Assembly (NCBI RefSeq): GCF_900169365.1
Contig: NZ_FXZH01000020.1
Location: forward strand, 21,119-85,118
DNA: 64,000 bases
Origin: Brevibacterium sp. 239c
Lineage (GTDB): Bacteria; Actinomycetota; Actinomycetes; Actinomycetales; Brevibacteriaceae
Direction: 5' to 3'
Shown: positions 50,397 to 58,416 of the stretch, piece by piece
Layout of the letters: the number at the start of each line of letters is the position of its first letter
How positions within the stretch are numbered: the first letter of the stretch is position 1
Notes under the pieces: generated by a model
What the model saw: only the letters and a program-made list of their open reading frames with translations
The model's database searches: none
What the model was told of the DNA's origin: nothing
Translations under genes and position numbers: made by a program

Positions 50397-51209
50397 CTAG
50401 ATCGGCGGCCAAGGTATGACGGTCCGGTCCTGGGGCGGGTCGGGGAAGGTACCGGCCTCTCCCAGTTCATCGGCCCGGGCACGCAGGCTCTCGATCTCTG
50501 CCTCGTCCAAACACTCATCCAATGCGGCTCGCAGGTCTGCAGGCATTCGGGCCACCTCGTCGAGAGCGTCAAGCTCTTCGACCCGGAATGAGAGGTGAGA
50601 GAAACCCCACAGCACGGTGCGGACCTTCTCTTCGGCGTGGAATGTCAGTCCGTTGTCGATGCCGAAGGTGCCGATGCTACTGGGGCCGGCGCCGGGCAGG
50701 TAGCTGCCGGTGATGATGTGGCCCGCCTTCCGGTCGGCGTTGTTCGCGAGGAGGTCGAAGAAGGCGATTGCCCGCAGGCCTTCCCTGGTGTCGTGAGACA
50801 GCACCAGATCTATGCCGTCCTCGGTGCGCAGCGCGAACATCGGGGTGTGATCGGCGGGAATGGCATCGACACCGGTCAGAGCCACAGCGTCATCGTCCCC
50901 GGAATCTTCGACATAGGCCTGTAAGGATCCAAGCCCCGCTCCCAGGTCACCACGGAGAACTGTCGGTGGAACCACGTTGAGGTCAAGGTGGGCGCTGAGC
51001 CTATAGGACGCGACCTCACGCAACGACAGAGTGTGCGTTGGAAAATCCGCAAGAGGTCGTTCTCCCGAAACAGGTTTGTACACGGCCTTGAGATGCGTGT
51101 CGGCGTGATCGACGACCACGAGGCGGGTGTCGTTGCTGGCCCGCGGGATCGCTCCCATGACGGTGCAGGAGCCCAGTTCCAGGGCCTCTTCGGTGAACGC
51201 TGAGTGCAT
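50397..51209 (-). CDS. SCO1664 family protein (kinase-like)
   Basis: A 270-residue protein with a PI3/PI4-kinase-like fold outline: LKAVYKPVSGERPLADFP (Lys of the ATP site), LREVASYRLSAHLDLNVVPPT, FDLLANNADRKAGHIITG (the D-x-x-x-x-N region) and FGIDNGLTFH (a D-N/D-G metal motif). This matches the SCO1664 family of uncharacterised actinobacterial proteins; Mycobacterium has Rv2133c. The ATG at 51209 shares a base with the stop of the DUF3090 gene (TGATG), so the pair is translationally coupled. Function is unknown; a kinase or AMPylation-like role is possible. Confidence 0.8.
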   Translation of the reverse strand: MHSAFTEEALELGSCTVMGAIPRASNDTRLVVVDHADTHLKAVYKPVSGERPLADFPTHTLSLREVASYRLSAHLDLNVVPPTVLRGDLGAGLGSLQAYVEDSGDDDAVALTGVDAIPADHTPMFALRTEDGIDLVLSHDTREGLRAIAFFDLLANNADRKAGHIITGSYLPGAGPSSIGTFGIDNGLTFHAEEKVRTVLWGFSHLSFRVEELDALDEVARMPADLRAALDECLDEAEIESLRARADELGEAGTFPDPPQDRTVIPWPPI

Positions 51210-51772
51210 CACATGCGCGCGATGCCGTTGGCACGGGGGCACAGGTGCCCTTCGGGCTCCAGCGGCAGCGAACAGAATGGGCAGTCGCCACGACCGGCGG
51301 AGACGACCTGGTCAGCTCTGCGAGCGAACTCGCGAGAGCCGGCAGCGTCGAGGACGATGCGAAGCACCTCCCGCTCGACTTCGTCGTCATCGGGCTCAGC
51401 GGAGGTGCCTGTCTGAGCATCCTCCTCGGTGAGTTCGAAGCATTCGACAACCAGCTCGTGGGCGACGGTGTCCCAGCCCAAGCTCATGGTCCCCACCCGG
51501 AATTCGGGTTCGATCGGAACGTTGAGCCCCGCGTTGTCGATGCGTTCGTCGATCGCAGACTGGGGCACTCGCGCCGCGGGGTCTTTGACCATGACCATGT
51601 CGAGGAGCTCGGTGATGCGATCAGAGAGGATCTCCACCTGCTCCTTCTCCACCACCACTGTGGTCAGCGCGGTTCCAGATTTCGCTTGGAGGAGGAACGT
51701 TCGCTCGCCGGGCAGACCGATCGTGCCGACAACGAATCGTTCTGGGGTGGGGTGGTCGTACAAAGCTGCCAT
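51209..51772 (-). CDS. DUF3090 family protein
   Basis: A 187-residue protein of the actinobacterial DUF3090 family (SCO1665-like; Mycobacterium Rv2134c). It starts MAALYDHPTPERFVVGTIGLPGERTFLLQA, with a beta-rich N-terminal domain, a segment VGTMSLGWDTVAHELVVECFEL, and a small C-terminal zinc-ribbon-like part with CPFCSLPLEPEGHLCP. The last cysteines suggest metal binding. Function is unknown. It is the upstream partner of the SCO1664 gene, coupled by TGATG, which argues that the two act together. Confidence 0.85.
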   Translation of the reverse strand: MAALYDHPTPERFVVGTIGLPGERTFLLQAKSGTALTTVVVEKEQVEILSDRITELLDMVMVKDPAARVPQSAIDERIDNAGLNVPIEPEFRVGTMSLGWDTVAHELVVECFELTEEDAQTGTSAEPDDDEVEREVLRIVLDAAGSREFARRADQVVSAGRGDCPFCSLPLEPEGHLCPRANGIARM

Positions 51773-51829
51773 ACCTTCAGCCTAGTTCAAAGACTTACAT
51801 GTCCGTCTTCACTGGGATACATTTGAGTC

Positions 51830-52111
51830 ATGAGCACTGATCCTCGTGAGGCCCTGGACGCATTCCTCGAAGCAGTGGGTGAGCACTTCGCTGCATCCGC
51901 ACACCGCAATGGAGACCAAGACCCCCGTGTCGAAGCCGCATACATGGCCCTGGCCGACGCCTTCGAAATCTACGAAGACGCGATCTACACCGCGTTTGAC
52001 GAGGTCACTCCGTTCGAGCTCTTCGACGATGTCGAAGACGCCAAGGAAGACGACGACGACAACGAACTCGACGGTGACTTCACCGTCGACGAGGACGACG
52101 AAGACGACTGA
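51830..52111 (+). CDS. Small acidic protein of unknown function
   Basis: A 93-residue protein. The first 65 residues are helical (REALDAFLEAVGEHFAASA, VEAAYMALADAFEIYEDAIY), and the last 30 are mostly Asp and Glu. Similar proteins, starting M-x-x-DPREALxxF, are found beside the DUF3090 gene in other actinobacteria and are sometimes labelled primosomal protein, but I see nothing to support that label. It carries no motif and no signal. It is divergent from the DUF3090 gene and convergent with the aldo/keto reductase. Confidence 0.75.
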   Translation: MSTDPREALDAFLEAVGEHFAASAHRNGDQDPRVEAAYMALADAFEIYEDAIYTAFDEVTPFELFDDVEDAKEDDDDNELDGDFTVDEDDEDD

Positions 52112-52149
52112 GCCTCCTTCACGACTGCTGAATCACGTCCGCCGAGCCC

Positions 52150-53052
52150 TCAGGAGATCTGGTCGAGCACCTCGGCGATCTCGGGTTCGAGTTCGACTTC
52201 GCTGCTGATCACCTGAGCCAGCTGCTCACTAGTGCGGGCGGAGACCAAGGACGAGGCGACTCCCCGGTGTCTGTTGAACGCCAGTGCGATGTCCGTCGTC
52301 GTCACTCCCAGCGCGGCCGCCGCCTTGCGCACTCCCGCCAGCACACGTGTCGATCGTTCGTCGAGGTAGGCACCGACATAGTCGGTGAGTTCTCCCGCGG
52401 CAAAGCGTGAATCCTGTGGGGTTCCGCGCCGATATTTGTCGCTCAGCACTCCCCTGCCCAGGCCGGCCCCGGCGATGAGTCCCACACCTGCGTAGTTCGC
52501 GGCTGGCAGCAGGTCGTTCTCTGCCTCCCTGTTGAGCAGCGAGTATTCGGCGATGGCACAGGAGATGGGTACGCCTGCTCCACGCATCTCTGCCAGCTCC
52601 CAACCGGCATGGTGCGACACACCGACGTAGCGGATCTTGCCCAACATCAACAATGTATTGATCGCTGAGGCGGTCTCTGCCCGGTCCACATCGGCGTCGA
52701 AGACGTCGAGAATGAGCATGTCGATGTGGGAGCGTCCGGTGGCGCTCAACAGCGCATCCACCTGGTTGAGAATCCGAGCTCGCCCCAGACCCACCTCAAT
52801 GTGGGATGACTCACTCATGGACACGCCCACGCGGGCAATCAACACGATCTGTTCAGGAAGTTTCAGCTGAGACAGCACCTGGGCCGCGTGCACCCCTGAG
52901 CTGGGAAGCTCTATGAGGTTCCCACCAGCACCGACGTATTCATCGACGAGTCGCTGTGCGACCGCTGCGTCGACCCGGTGTCCCCACTCAAATGTGCCGA
53001 GACCCACAGCGCTGACTTCAAGACCGGTGCTGGCGAGGCGTTGTTGCTTCAT
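52150..53052 (-). CDS. Aldo/keto reductase
   Basis: A 300-residue NADPH-dependent TIM-barrel oxidoreductase. It begins with the GLEVSAVGLGTFEWG barrel strand, has the ILDVFDAD helix-edge region, GKIRYVGVSHHAGWEL near residue 135, EYSLLNREAENDLLPA near 168, and a C-terminal coenzyme clamp (SLVSARTSEQLAQVI) typical of the AKR family. The usual catalytic tetrad (Asp, Tyr, Lys, His) is incomplete: the Asp-x-x-x-Tyr helix and the Lys strand do not stand out clearly, so activity is uncertain. It is divergent from uppP, a linkage also found in other actinobacteria. Confidence 0.82.
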   Translation of the reverse strand: MKQQRLASTGLEVSAVGLGTFEWGHRVDAAVAQRLVDEYVGAGGNLIELPSSGVHAAQVLSQLKLPEQIVLIARVGVSMSESSHIEVGLGRARILNQVDALLSATGRSHIDMLILDVFDADVDRAETASAINTLLMLGKIRYVGVSHHAGWELAEMRGAGVPISCAIAEYSLLNREAENDLLPAANYAGVGLIAGAGLGRGVLSDKYRRGTPQDSRFAAGELTDYVGAYLDERSTRVLAGVRKAAAALGVTTTDIALAFNRHRGVASSLVSARTSEQLAQVISSEVELEPEIAEVLDQIS

Positions 53053-53121
53053 GATTGTTGAGGTTACCTGATTCGGCGACTACCGTGGTTTCGTTCCCAC
53101 CCCACTTTCTCAAGGAGACGC

Positions 53122-53955
53122 ATGTACGAATGGTTGGTCGCAGCTGTGCTGGGCATCGTTCAGGCACTGACAGAATTTCTGCCGATCTCATCCTCGGCGC
53201 ACGTGCGCATCGTCGGTGAGTTCCTCTTGCCGGGTGACGATCCGGGCGCATTCTTCACCGCGATCATTCAGATCGGCACCGAAGCCGCCGTCGTCGTCTA
53301 CTTCTGGCGCGACATCGTCTCCATCATCTCCAAATGGTTCAAGGCCCTGGCCGGCAAACACGATCGGAAGGACCCTGAAGTCCGTCTCGGCTGGCTGATC
53401 ATCGTCGGTTCGATTCCGATCGTCATCCTCGGCCTGCTGTTTCAAGACGCCATTGAGGGTGCCCTGCGCAGCCTGTGGATCACCGCCACCATGCTCATCG
53501 TCTTCGGTCTCATCATCGGCCTCGCAGACTGGGTCGGAAAACGCGAACGCACACTTGAGGACATGACGTGGGGGCAGGGCATCATCTACGGCTTCGCTCA
53601 GGCCCTGGCCCTCATCCCCGGCGTCTCACGCTCCGGTGGCACCATTATGGCCGGGCGTTTCATGGGCTTCGACCGTCCTGCTGCCGCCCGCTACTCGTTC
53701 CTGCTCGCCATTCCTGCAGTCTTGGGATCGGGCTTCTACTCTGTCTTCCAGACGTTGGGCAGCGCGGACATGGTCATCGGCTGGGGACCGACGATCCTGG
53801 CCACCATCATCGCCTTCGGACTCGGTCTCCTCGTCATCCACTGGTTCCTCGGCTATGTGAAGACCAAATCGTTTGCGATCTTCGTCTGGTACCGCGTGGC
53901 CTTGGGCATCGTGCTCTACGTCCTGCTGGGCACCGGAGTCCTCGCAGCAACCTGA
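53122..53955 (+). CDS. uppP: Undecaprenyl-diphosphatase UppP (BacA)
   Basis: A 277-residue membrane protein that dephosphorylates undecaprenyl pyrophosphate to recycle the lipid carrier for peptidoglycan. The first helix-loop [18 protein letters not shown] holds the catalytic Glu and His residues, and [35 protein letters not shown] is the second conserved PGxSRSG region with the Arg. About eight transmembrane segments are visible. The start at 53122 has AAGGAGACGC directly upstream. It corresponds to mycobacterial Rv2136c. Overexpression confers bacitracin resistance in other bacteria. Confidence 0.96.
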   Translation: MYEWLVAAVLGIVQALTEFLPISSSAHVRIVGEFLLPGDDPGAFFTAIIQIGTEAAVVVYFWRDIVSIISKWFKALAGKHDRKDPEVRLGWLIIVGSIPIVILGLLFQDAIEGALRSLWITATMLIVFGLIIGLADWVGKRERTLEDMTWGQGIIYGFAQALALIPGVSRSGGTIMAGRFMGFDRPAAARYSFLLAIPAVLGSGFYSVFQTLGSADMVIGWGPTILATIIAFGLGLLVIHWFLGYVKTKSFAIFVWYRVALGIVLYVLLGTGVLAAT

Positions 53956-54022
53956 TCGACGCTGGCTGACGCGGCTGGTTCTCGGCACTGCCGGGACCGG
54001 CCCGGTCTCAGCGCAGCCTGCC

Positions 54023-54724
54023 TCAGCGCAGGTTGCCACCGCCGGGAACGCCGCCCTCGGACAGTCCGGCTGCGGTGACCGACATCGCGGTCATCACCGG
54101 CCGCGGCCCCGAGAAGTCGATGACGGTGAACGAGCCCGGAGCAACGCTGAGGCGCTGGAAATCATCGAGCGGCATGGCCAGCGCATCGGCGATGATCGCC
54201 TTGATGATGTCGCCGTGGGAGACGAGCATCGCCCACCGGCTGACCGAGCCCGTATCGTCGCTCTTCTGCGTGCGCTGGCCCGCTTCCATGCGTTCTTCTG
54301 TGCGGAGCTCGTCGACTACGGTCCTCACGCGCGACACGGCACGGTCGGCCGCCTCGGCGATGGATTCCCCACCAGGGAAACGCGCCTGAGACGCCTCGTC
54401 GATGACGGTCTTCCACAGCTCTTCGCTGCCGAGGTCCTTCAGGCTGCGTCCGGTCCAGTCGCCATAGTCGAGTTCGATGAGGTCATCGACGGCGGCAGCG
54501 GAGTCGGCGGAAATCGCTGAGGCTGCGATCTGTGCGGTCTGTTCACATCGCAGCAGCGGCGAATGCAGCAGGCGCGCGAAATGCTGCTGCGGAAGCATCC
54601 GCAGGGTGTCGCGCAGGGCACTGACACCTTGGTCGGTCAGCGACACGCCGGGAGCGCGTCCGGCGAGGATCCCTGCCGTGTTCGCGCTGGAGACGCCGTG
54701 TCGGAGGAGAACGATGACGGGCAT
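54023..54724 (-). CDS. Histidine phosphatase family protein
   Basis: A 233-residue protein with the phosphohistidine RHG motif in VIVLLRHGVSSANTAGILAG (residues 3-22), followed by the substrate-proximal LLHSPLLRCEQTAQIA with the second Arg, GGESIAEAADRAVSRVRTVVDELRT, and WAMLVSHGDIIKAIIADAL with the second catalytic His. It matches the actinobacterial MSMEG_4193-type phosphatases (Mycobacterium Rv2135c), beside uppP. The substrate is unknown, perhaps a sugar phosphate. It is convergent with uppP and divergent from the DUF5703 gene. Confidence 0.9.
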   Translation of the reverse strand: MPVIVLLRHGVSSANTAGILAGRAPGVSLTDQGVSALRDTLRMLPQQHFARLLHSPLLRCEQTAQIAASAISADSAAAVDDLIELDYGDWTGRSLKDLGSEELWKTVIDEASQARFPGGESIAEAADRAVSRVRTVVDELRTEERMEAGQRTQKSDDTGSVSRWAMLVSHGDIIKAIIADALAMPLDDFQRLSVAPGSFTVIDFSGPRPVMTAMSVTAAGLSEGGVPGGGNLR

Positions 54725-54761
54725 GCGATCAACACTAGCCCAGATCGTTTACAGTGGGCCT

Positions 54762-54965
54762 ATGAAGCGTCAGCGTCCCAGCATGGCCTATGAGTTTCGC
54801 AAGGTCTCGTTCTCCAGAGAAACTCCGCGATCTATGAGTCTGCAGGAACTCAATGATGAGGCGGAGTACGGCAAATGGGAACTCGCCCGGACTCGAATCT
54901 CTGTTGGCGGCACCAAGACCGTCTGGCTGCGTCGGAAGATCATGCCCCTGACATTGAGCAGCTGA
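54762..54965 (+). CDS. DUF5703 family small protein
   Basis: A 67-residue protein starting MKRQRPSMAYEFRKVSF. The conserved parts NDEAEYGKWELARTRISVGG and TKTVWLRRKIM match the small actinobacterial DUF5703 family, whose members have the pattern EYG+WEL-AR-R---GG-+-VWLRR+I. It has no membrane segment. The start at 54762 (preceded by CAGTGGGCCT) is used; an ATG at 54783 is possible. It lies 37 bases from the divergent histidine phosphatase and 10 bases before the DMT transporter, and may be co-transcribed with it. Function is unknown. Confidence 0.75.
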   Translation: MKRQRPSMAYEFRKVSFSRETPRSMSLQELNDEAEYGKWELARTRISVGGTKTVWLRRKIMPLTLSS

Positions 54966-54975
54966 CACCGACCCT

Positions 54976-55953
54976 GTGAAATCCCCTGCCGCACTTCTGC
55001 CTGTCCTCTTCGCCGGTCTCGTCACCATCGCGGCCGGCGGTGCCATGTCCCTCCAGGGCCGTGCCAACGGCCTGCTCGGTCCGATCCTGGGTCATTCTGT
55101 CTTCGCCGCGCTCGTTTCGTTCTTCATCGGTCTCATCCTCGTGGGCACGACCCTGCTGTGCTCCTCGCGCTCTCGGACCGGTGCCCTGACTCTGATCCGG
55201 ATGGTCCGGACTCACGCGATGCCATGGTGGATGCTCCTCGGCGGGCTCAGCGGTGGTCTCGTCGTCATCGCTCAGGCGTCGACCGTGCCGATCATGGGCG
55301 TGGCGATGTTCACCATGGCATTCGTCTCCGGCCAGGTCACCGGTGGCCTCGCCGTCGACTCCACACGCCTACCACCGGGAGGCAGGCAGCGACTGACGGT
55401 CCTCCGAGTCTTCGGTGTCCTCATCGTCATCGCCGCCCTCGTCTACGGAGCCTCGGAGAGACTCAATCTGGGCGTCCCGCTCTGGGCGCTGCTGCTGCCC
55501 TTCGCCTCTGGTGCCCTGACCTCCGTCCAGCAGGCGTTCAATGGGCGGATCAAAGCCGCCACAGGCTCGGTCATCGTCGCCACCACTGTGAACTTCGCCG
55601 TCGGCTTCCTCGCCCTGCTCGCGGCTGCTGGGGTCATCATGGCATCCGGGGTGACCTGGACAGGATTTCCGACTGAGCCCACTCAGTGGTGGATGCTGCT
55701 CGGTGGGGCCTTCGGCGTCGTCTTCATCGGACTGACGGCGCTGACCGTGGCGAAGCTCGGCGTGCTGCTGCTCAGCCTGTTCTCCCTGTTCGGAAATCTA
55801 CTCGGGGCGCTCCTGCTTGACCTCCTGCTGCCCATGCCCGGATCCCTGGTGAGCACCACGACGGTCATCAGCGCCGCCCTGGTGCTCCTCGGGATCGCGA
55901 TTACGATTATGCCTTCATCAGGAAATCGCCCAGGACCCTCGCCCCGAACTTGA
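54976..55953 (+). CDS. DMT-superfamily transporter (YdcZ-like)
   Basis: A 325-residue integral membrane protein with ten hydrophobic segments in two similar halves. Both halves contain the Gly-rich N-terminal loop (GGAMSLQGRANGLLG and SGALTSVQQAFNGRIK) with the Q-x-x-x-N-G/R element seen in the YdcZ (DUF606) branch of drug/metabolite transporters. It starts with GTG 10 bases after the DUF5703 gene. Its last 47 bases overlap the convergent M20 peptidase gene. The substrate is unknown. Confidence 0.82.
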   Translation: MKSPAALLPVLFAGLVTIAAGGAMSLQGRANGLLGPILGHSVFAALVSFFIGLILVGTTLLCSSRSRTGALTLIRMVRTHAMPWWMLLGGLSGGLVVIAQASTVPIMGVAMFTMAFVSGQVTGGLAVDSTRLPPGGRQRLTVLRVFGVLIVIAALVYGASERLNLGVPLWALLLPFASGALTSVQQAFNGRIKAATGSVIVATTVNFAVGFLALLAAAGVIMASGVTWTGFPTEPTQWWMLLGGAFGVVFIGLTALTVAKLGVLLLSLFSLFGNLLGALLLDLLLPMPGSLVSTTTVISAALVLLGIAITIMPSSGNRPGPSPRT

Positions 55954-57214
55954 GAGCCGAGATCGGAACCCTCTCGTCGACGCCGTGGAACATGGCCGGA
56001 AAGTCGAGGTCTCCGGTCAGCTGCAGCGGTGCGAATCCGTAGCCGGTGATGCCCAGCTCAGCCATGGACTTGTTGTCAGTGCCGCCCGAGAGCGTGTACG
56101 GCAGCACCTTCGCGGTGGGATCGTCATCGAGCAGACTCTTCTGCATCTGCGCGACAAGTGGGGTGTCGAAGGGCGCCTCCAGGGCATCGCCCTCGTCATT
56201 GGCCTCGATGTCGATGCCTTCGCCCGCGAGTTCCTTGATCTTGAGCATCACGTCCTCGTGCTGACCCGGCAGGGTGCGGCAGTCGACGTATGCGGTGGCC
56301 GTTCCCGGGATGACGTTATGTTTGTAGCCGGCGTTGAGGAATGACGGATTCGAGGTGTTCTGCAGGGTCGGTGCCACGAACTTCTCAACCGACCCGAGTT
56401 CAGCCAGCAGCTCTCCGATCGTATCGGCCCGGAATTCGATGCCAGTGATCTCCGCGACTCCTTCGAGGAGCTGCCGGGTCGCGACTGGGATCTCCTGTGG
56501 CCAGGGATATTCGCCGATGCGGGCGATGGCGGCGGCCAGGCGCGTGACGGGGTTGTCGTCGTTGCGCTGGGAGCCATGGCCCGCGGTGCCGTGGGCGATG
56601 AGGTTGAGCCAGGCGAGGCCCTTCTCAGCGGTCTGAACGAGGTACACGCGCTGGCCACGGACGTCGACGGAATACCCGCCGACCTCGGAGATCGCCTCGG
56701 TGGCTCCGGCGAAGAGTTCTGGGTGGTTGCGCACCATGTAGCGGGCACCGTAGTTGCCGCCGGCCTCTTCATCGGCGAAGAAGGCGATGATGAGGTCTCG
56801 GCGCGGACTCAGACCCTGACGGAGCATGTCCCGGACCGCGGCGATGATCATCGCGTCCATATCCTTCATGTCAACGGCTCCGCGACCCCAGAGCAGCCCG
56901 TCCTTGATCACGCCGGCAAAGGGGTCGACGCTCCAGTCCTCGGCCGCTGCGGGAACCACGTCGGTGTGGCCGTGGACGACGAGCGCATCGGCTTCGGGAT
57001 CGGTTCCCTTGATGCGAGCGACCAGGGAGGCCCGTCCCGGTGCGGATTCGATGATGGTCGACGTCAGCCCCACCTCGTCGAACCAGGAGGCGATGAGGTC
57101 CGCAGCCGGCCGTTCGGGGTTGACCTTGTTGCCGCCCCAGTTCTGGGTGTCGATGCGGATGAGCTGCTGGCACAGCGAAGTGACCTCGGCCTCGGCGGCG
57201 CTGAAATCGTACAC
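55907..57214 (-). CDS. M20-family metallopeptidase (dipeptidase-like)
   Basis: A 435-residue zinc peptidase. The N-terminal domain contains LVVHGHTDVVPAAAEDWSVDPF (first metal His and Asp), GRGAVDMKDMDAMI (bridging Asp), and a catalytic Glu pair in FADEEAGGNYGA. The dimerisation domain with AHGTAGHGSQRNDDNPVTRL comes next and a third metal His region closes the protein (FAPLQL, MFHGVDERVP). The family hydrolyses dipeptides, succinyl-diaminopimelate or acyl-amino acids; this member is of the M20/M25/M40 type common in actinobacteria. The GTG at 57214 is preceded by GGGAGA. It lies downstream of tRNA-Leu, from which it is separated by a terminator. Confidence 0.88.
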   Translation of the reverse strand: MYDFSAAEAEVTSLCQQLIRIDTQNWGGNKVNPERPAADLIASWFDEVGLTSTIIESAPGRASLVARIKGTDPEADALVVHGHTDVVPAAAEDWSVDPFAGVIKDGLLWGRGAVDMKDMDAMIIAAVRDMLRQGLSPRRDLIIAFFADEEAGGNYGARYMVRNHPELFAGATEAISEVGGYSVDVRGQRVYLVQTAEKGLAWLNLIAHGTAGHGSQRNDDNPVTRLAAAIARIGEYPWPQEIPVATRQLLEGVAEITGIEFRADTIGELLAELGSVEKFVAPTLQNTSNPSFLNAGYKHNVIPGTATAYVDCRTLPGQHEDVMLKIKELAGEGIDIEANDEGDALEAPFDTPLVAQMQKSLLDDDPTAKVLPYTLSGGTDNKSMAELGITGYGFAPLQLTGDLDFPAMFHGVDERVPISALKFGARVLGDFLMKA

Positions 57215-57312
57215 GGTGTCTCCCGTCGGATAGGTGAGAAGATGCTGACGTGATCTACGTTATAGCAACTGTGTCGCCGCGACCTGCGATGTCCGAATTC
57301 AGGGGTGAATGA

Positions 57313-57347
57313 GAAATGGCCTCCGGATCAGATCCGGAGGCCATTTC
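57313..57347 (-). terminator. Hairpin terminator after tRNA-Leu
   Basis: GAAATGGCCTCCGGATC pairs with GATCCGGAGGCCATTTC over 17 bp with one central base. It lies just past the 3' end of the tRNA and before the M20 gene on the same strand; the T-run is poor. Confidence 0.75.
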
Positions 57348-57355
57348 CTCTGTTG

Positions 57356-57443
57356 TGCGCGAAGGGGGACTTGAACCCCCACGCCCGATAAGTTGGGCAC
57401 TAGCACCTCAAGCTAGCGCGTCTACCAATTCCGCCACTCGCGC
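57356..57443 (-). tRNA. tRNA-Leu (anticodon GAG)
   Basis: The minus strand gives an 88-nt class II tRNA. The acceptor stem GCGCGAG pairs with TTCGCGC plus discriminator A. The anticodon loop is TTGAGGT inside CTAGC/GCTAG, giving GAG, which reads CUC and CUU. A long variable arm and a GGGGGTTCAAGTCCCCC T-arm follow. The terminal CCA is not encoded. No integrated element or duplicated end is visible nearby. Confidence 0.95.
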
Positions 57444-57558
57444 TGGCAACAGAGATTACTTTACACGCGACTTTCGGCCGTGCAAAATCAGATCGGCCGA
57501 TTGTGACACACGGCACTTACAGAATTCTCTGTAGCTCCGCGCATCACCGCGCGCAGGC

Positions 57559-58416
57559 TCATTCGGCCAGCTCAGACACCTCGGAGAGGATGTGCGGTTT
57601 GCCGGACTTGAGGTCGAAGACGGCGAACTTCGCGGCCTCATGCCGACGCCCCTCGGTGATGGCGAAGCCAACGGTCGACGGCAGCAGCACAGGTTTCGCG
57701 AACGCCACATCCCAGCGATAGGCCTCGAGCCTCGTGTCGACCGCGGACAGGGAACGCGAGGCGCCGTACATACCGTGGGCGATGAGACGCGGGAAGCCGA
57801 AGCCCTTGGCCGCCAAGCCATTGAGGTGGATCGGGTTGTAATCTCCCGAAGCATGGGCATAGCGCTGGCCGATGATCGGATCGAGTCGCCACAGGGCAGT
57901 CGGGGTCGGAGCTGTGAACTCCTCCCGTTGCGGTTGCGGCTTCGCTTCAGCATTGGGCAGCTTCTTACCCTTGGCCAGGTAGGTCGTGGTCTCGCGCATG
58001 CGCAGGGAACCGTCAACCTTCGCCTCGACGATGACCTCGATCGTGGTCCCTGCCGAATGTTGGAACGGACCAGCCAGCTCCACATGGAAGTCGACACTGT
58101 CACCGACATACACGCGACCGAGTGTGTCAATCCTGTTGTGGATGTGGACCATGCCCATCATCGGCAGCGGCACCTCGGGATCGCTGAGCAGCTGCATGCT
58201 CAGCGGGAAGGCGAGGACGTGCAGGTAGCCCGGATGGACGATATTGCCCAACCCGGCTTCGATGACACCGGTGAAACCGGCGTAGGCAGCGGCCTCGATG
58301 GGCATGCTGCGGTCCAGTGCTCGGTTGGGAAGGTCAGGGCTTGTGCGTGTGCCCAACGGCAGAGCCTTGAGCACAGCCTTGGCGTAGAGCGGCAGCATTG
58401 AGTCCTTGGCCATCAT
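57559..58416 (-). CDS. MaoC-like acyl-CoA hydratase (HtdX-like)
   Basis: A 285-residue double-hotdog protein. The N-terminal half has HPGYLHVLAFPLSMQLL and VHIHNRIDTLGRVYVGDSV, and the C-terminal half contains the hydratase-2 motif YAHASGDYNPIHLNGLAAKGFG with Asp and His, then RLIAHGMYGASRSLSAV. It is expected to hydrate 2-enoyl-CoA or to dehydrate 3-hydroxyacyl-CoA. Its ATG overlaps the fabG4 stop by four bases (ATGA). The order MaoC-FabG4-FadA2 matches the Mycobacterium htdX (Rv0241c), fabG4 (Rv0242c), fadA2 (Rv0243) cluster. Confidence 0.88.
   Translation of the reverse strand: MMAKDSMLPLYAKAVLKALPLGTRTSPDLPNRALDRSMPIEAAAYAGFTGVIEAGLGNIVHPGYLHVLAFPLSMQLLSDPEVPLPMMGMVHIHNRIDTLGRVYVGDSVDFHVELAGPFQHSAGTTIEVIVEAKVDGSLRMRETTTYLAKGKKLPNAEAKPQPQREEFTAPTPTALWRLDPIIGQRYAHASGDYNPIHLNGLAAKGFGFPRLIAHGMYGASRSLSAVDTRLEAYRWDVAFAKPVLLPSTVGFAITEGRRHEAAKFAVFDLKSGKPHILSEVSELAE

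Noticed and set aside
53953..54022. A GACCGG-C-CCGGTC palindrome after uppP as a terminator
   Set aside because: The arms are six bases with a single-base loop, too tight for a hairpin, and there is no T-run.
57356..57443. tRNA-Leu as an integration site
   Set aside because: No integrase gene or repeated 3' tRNA fragment is visible on either side in the window.
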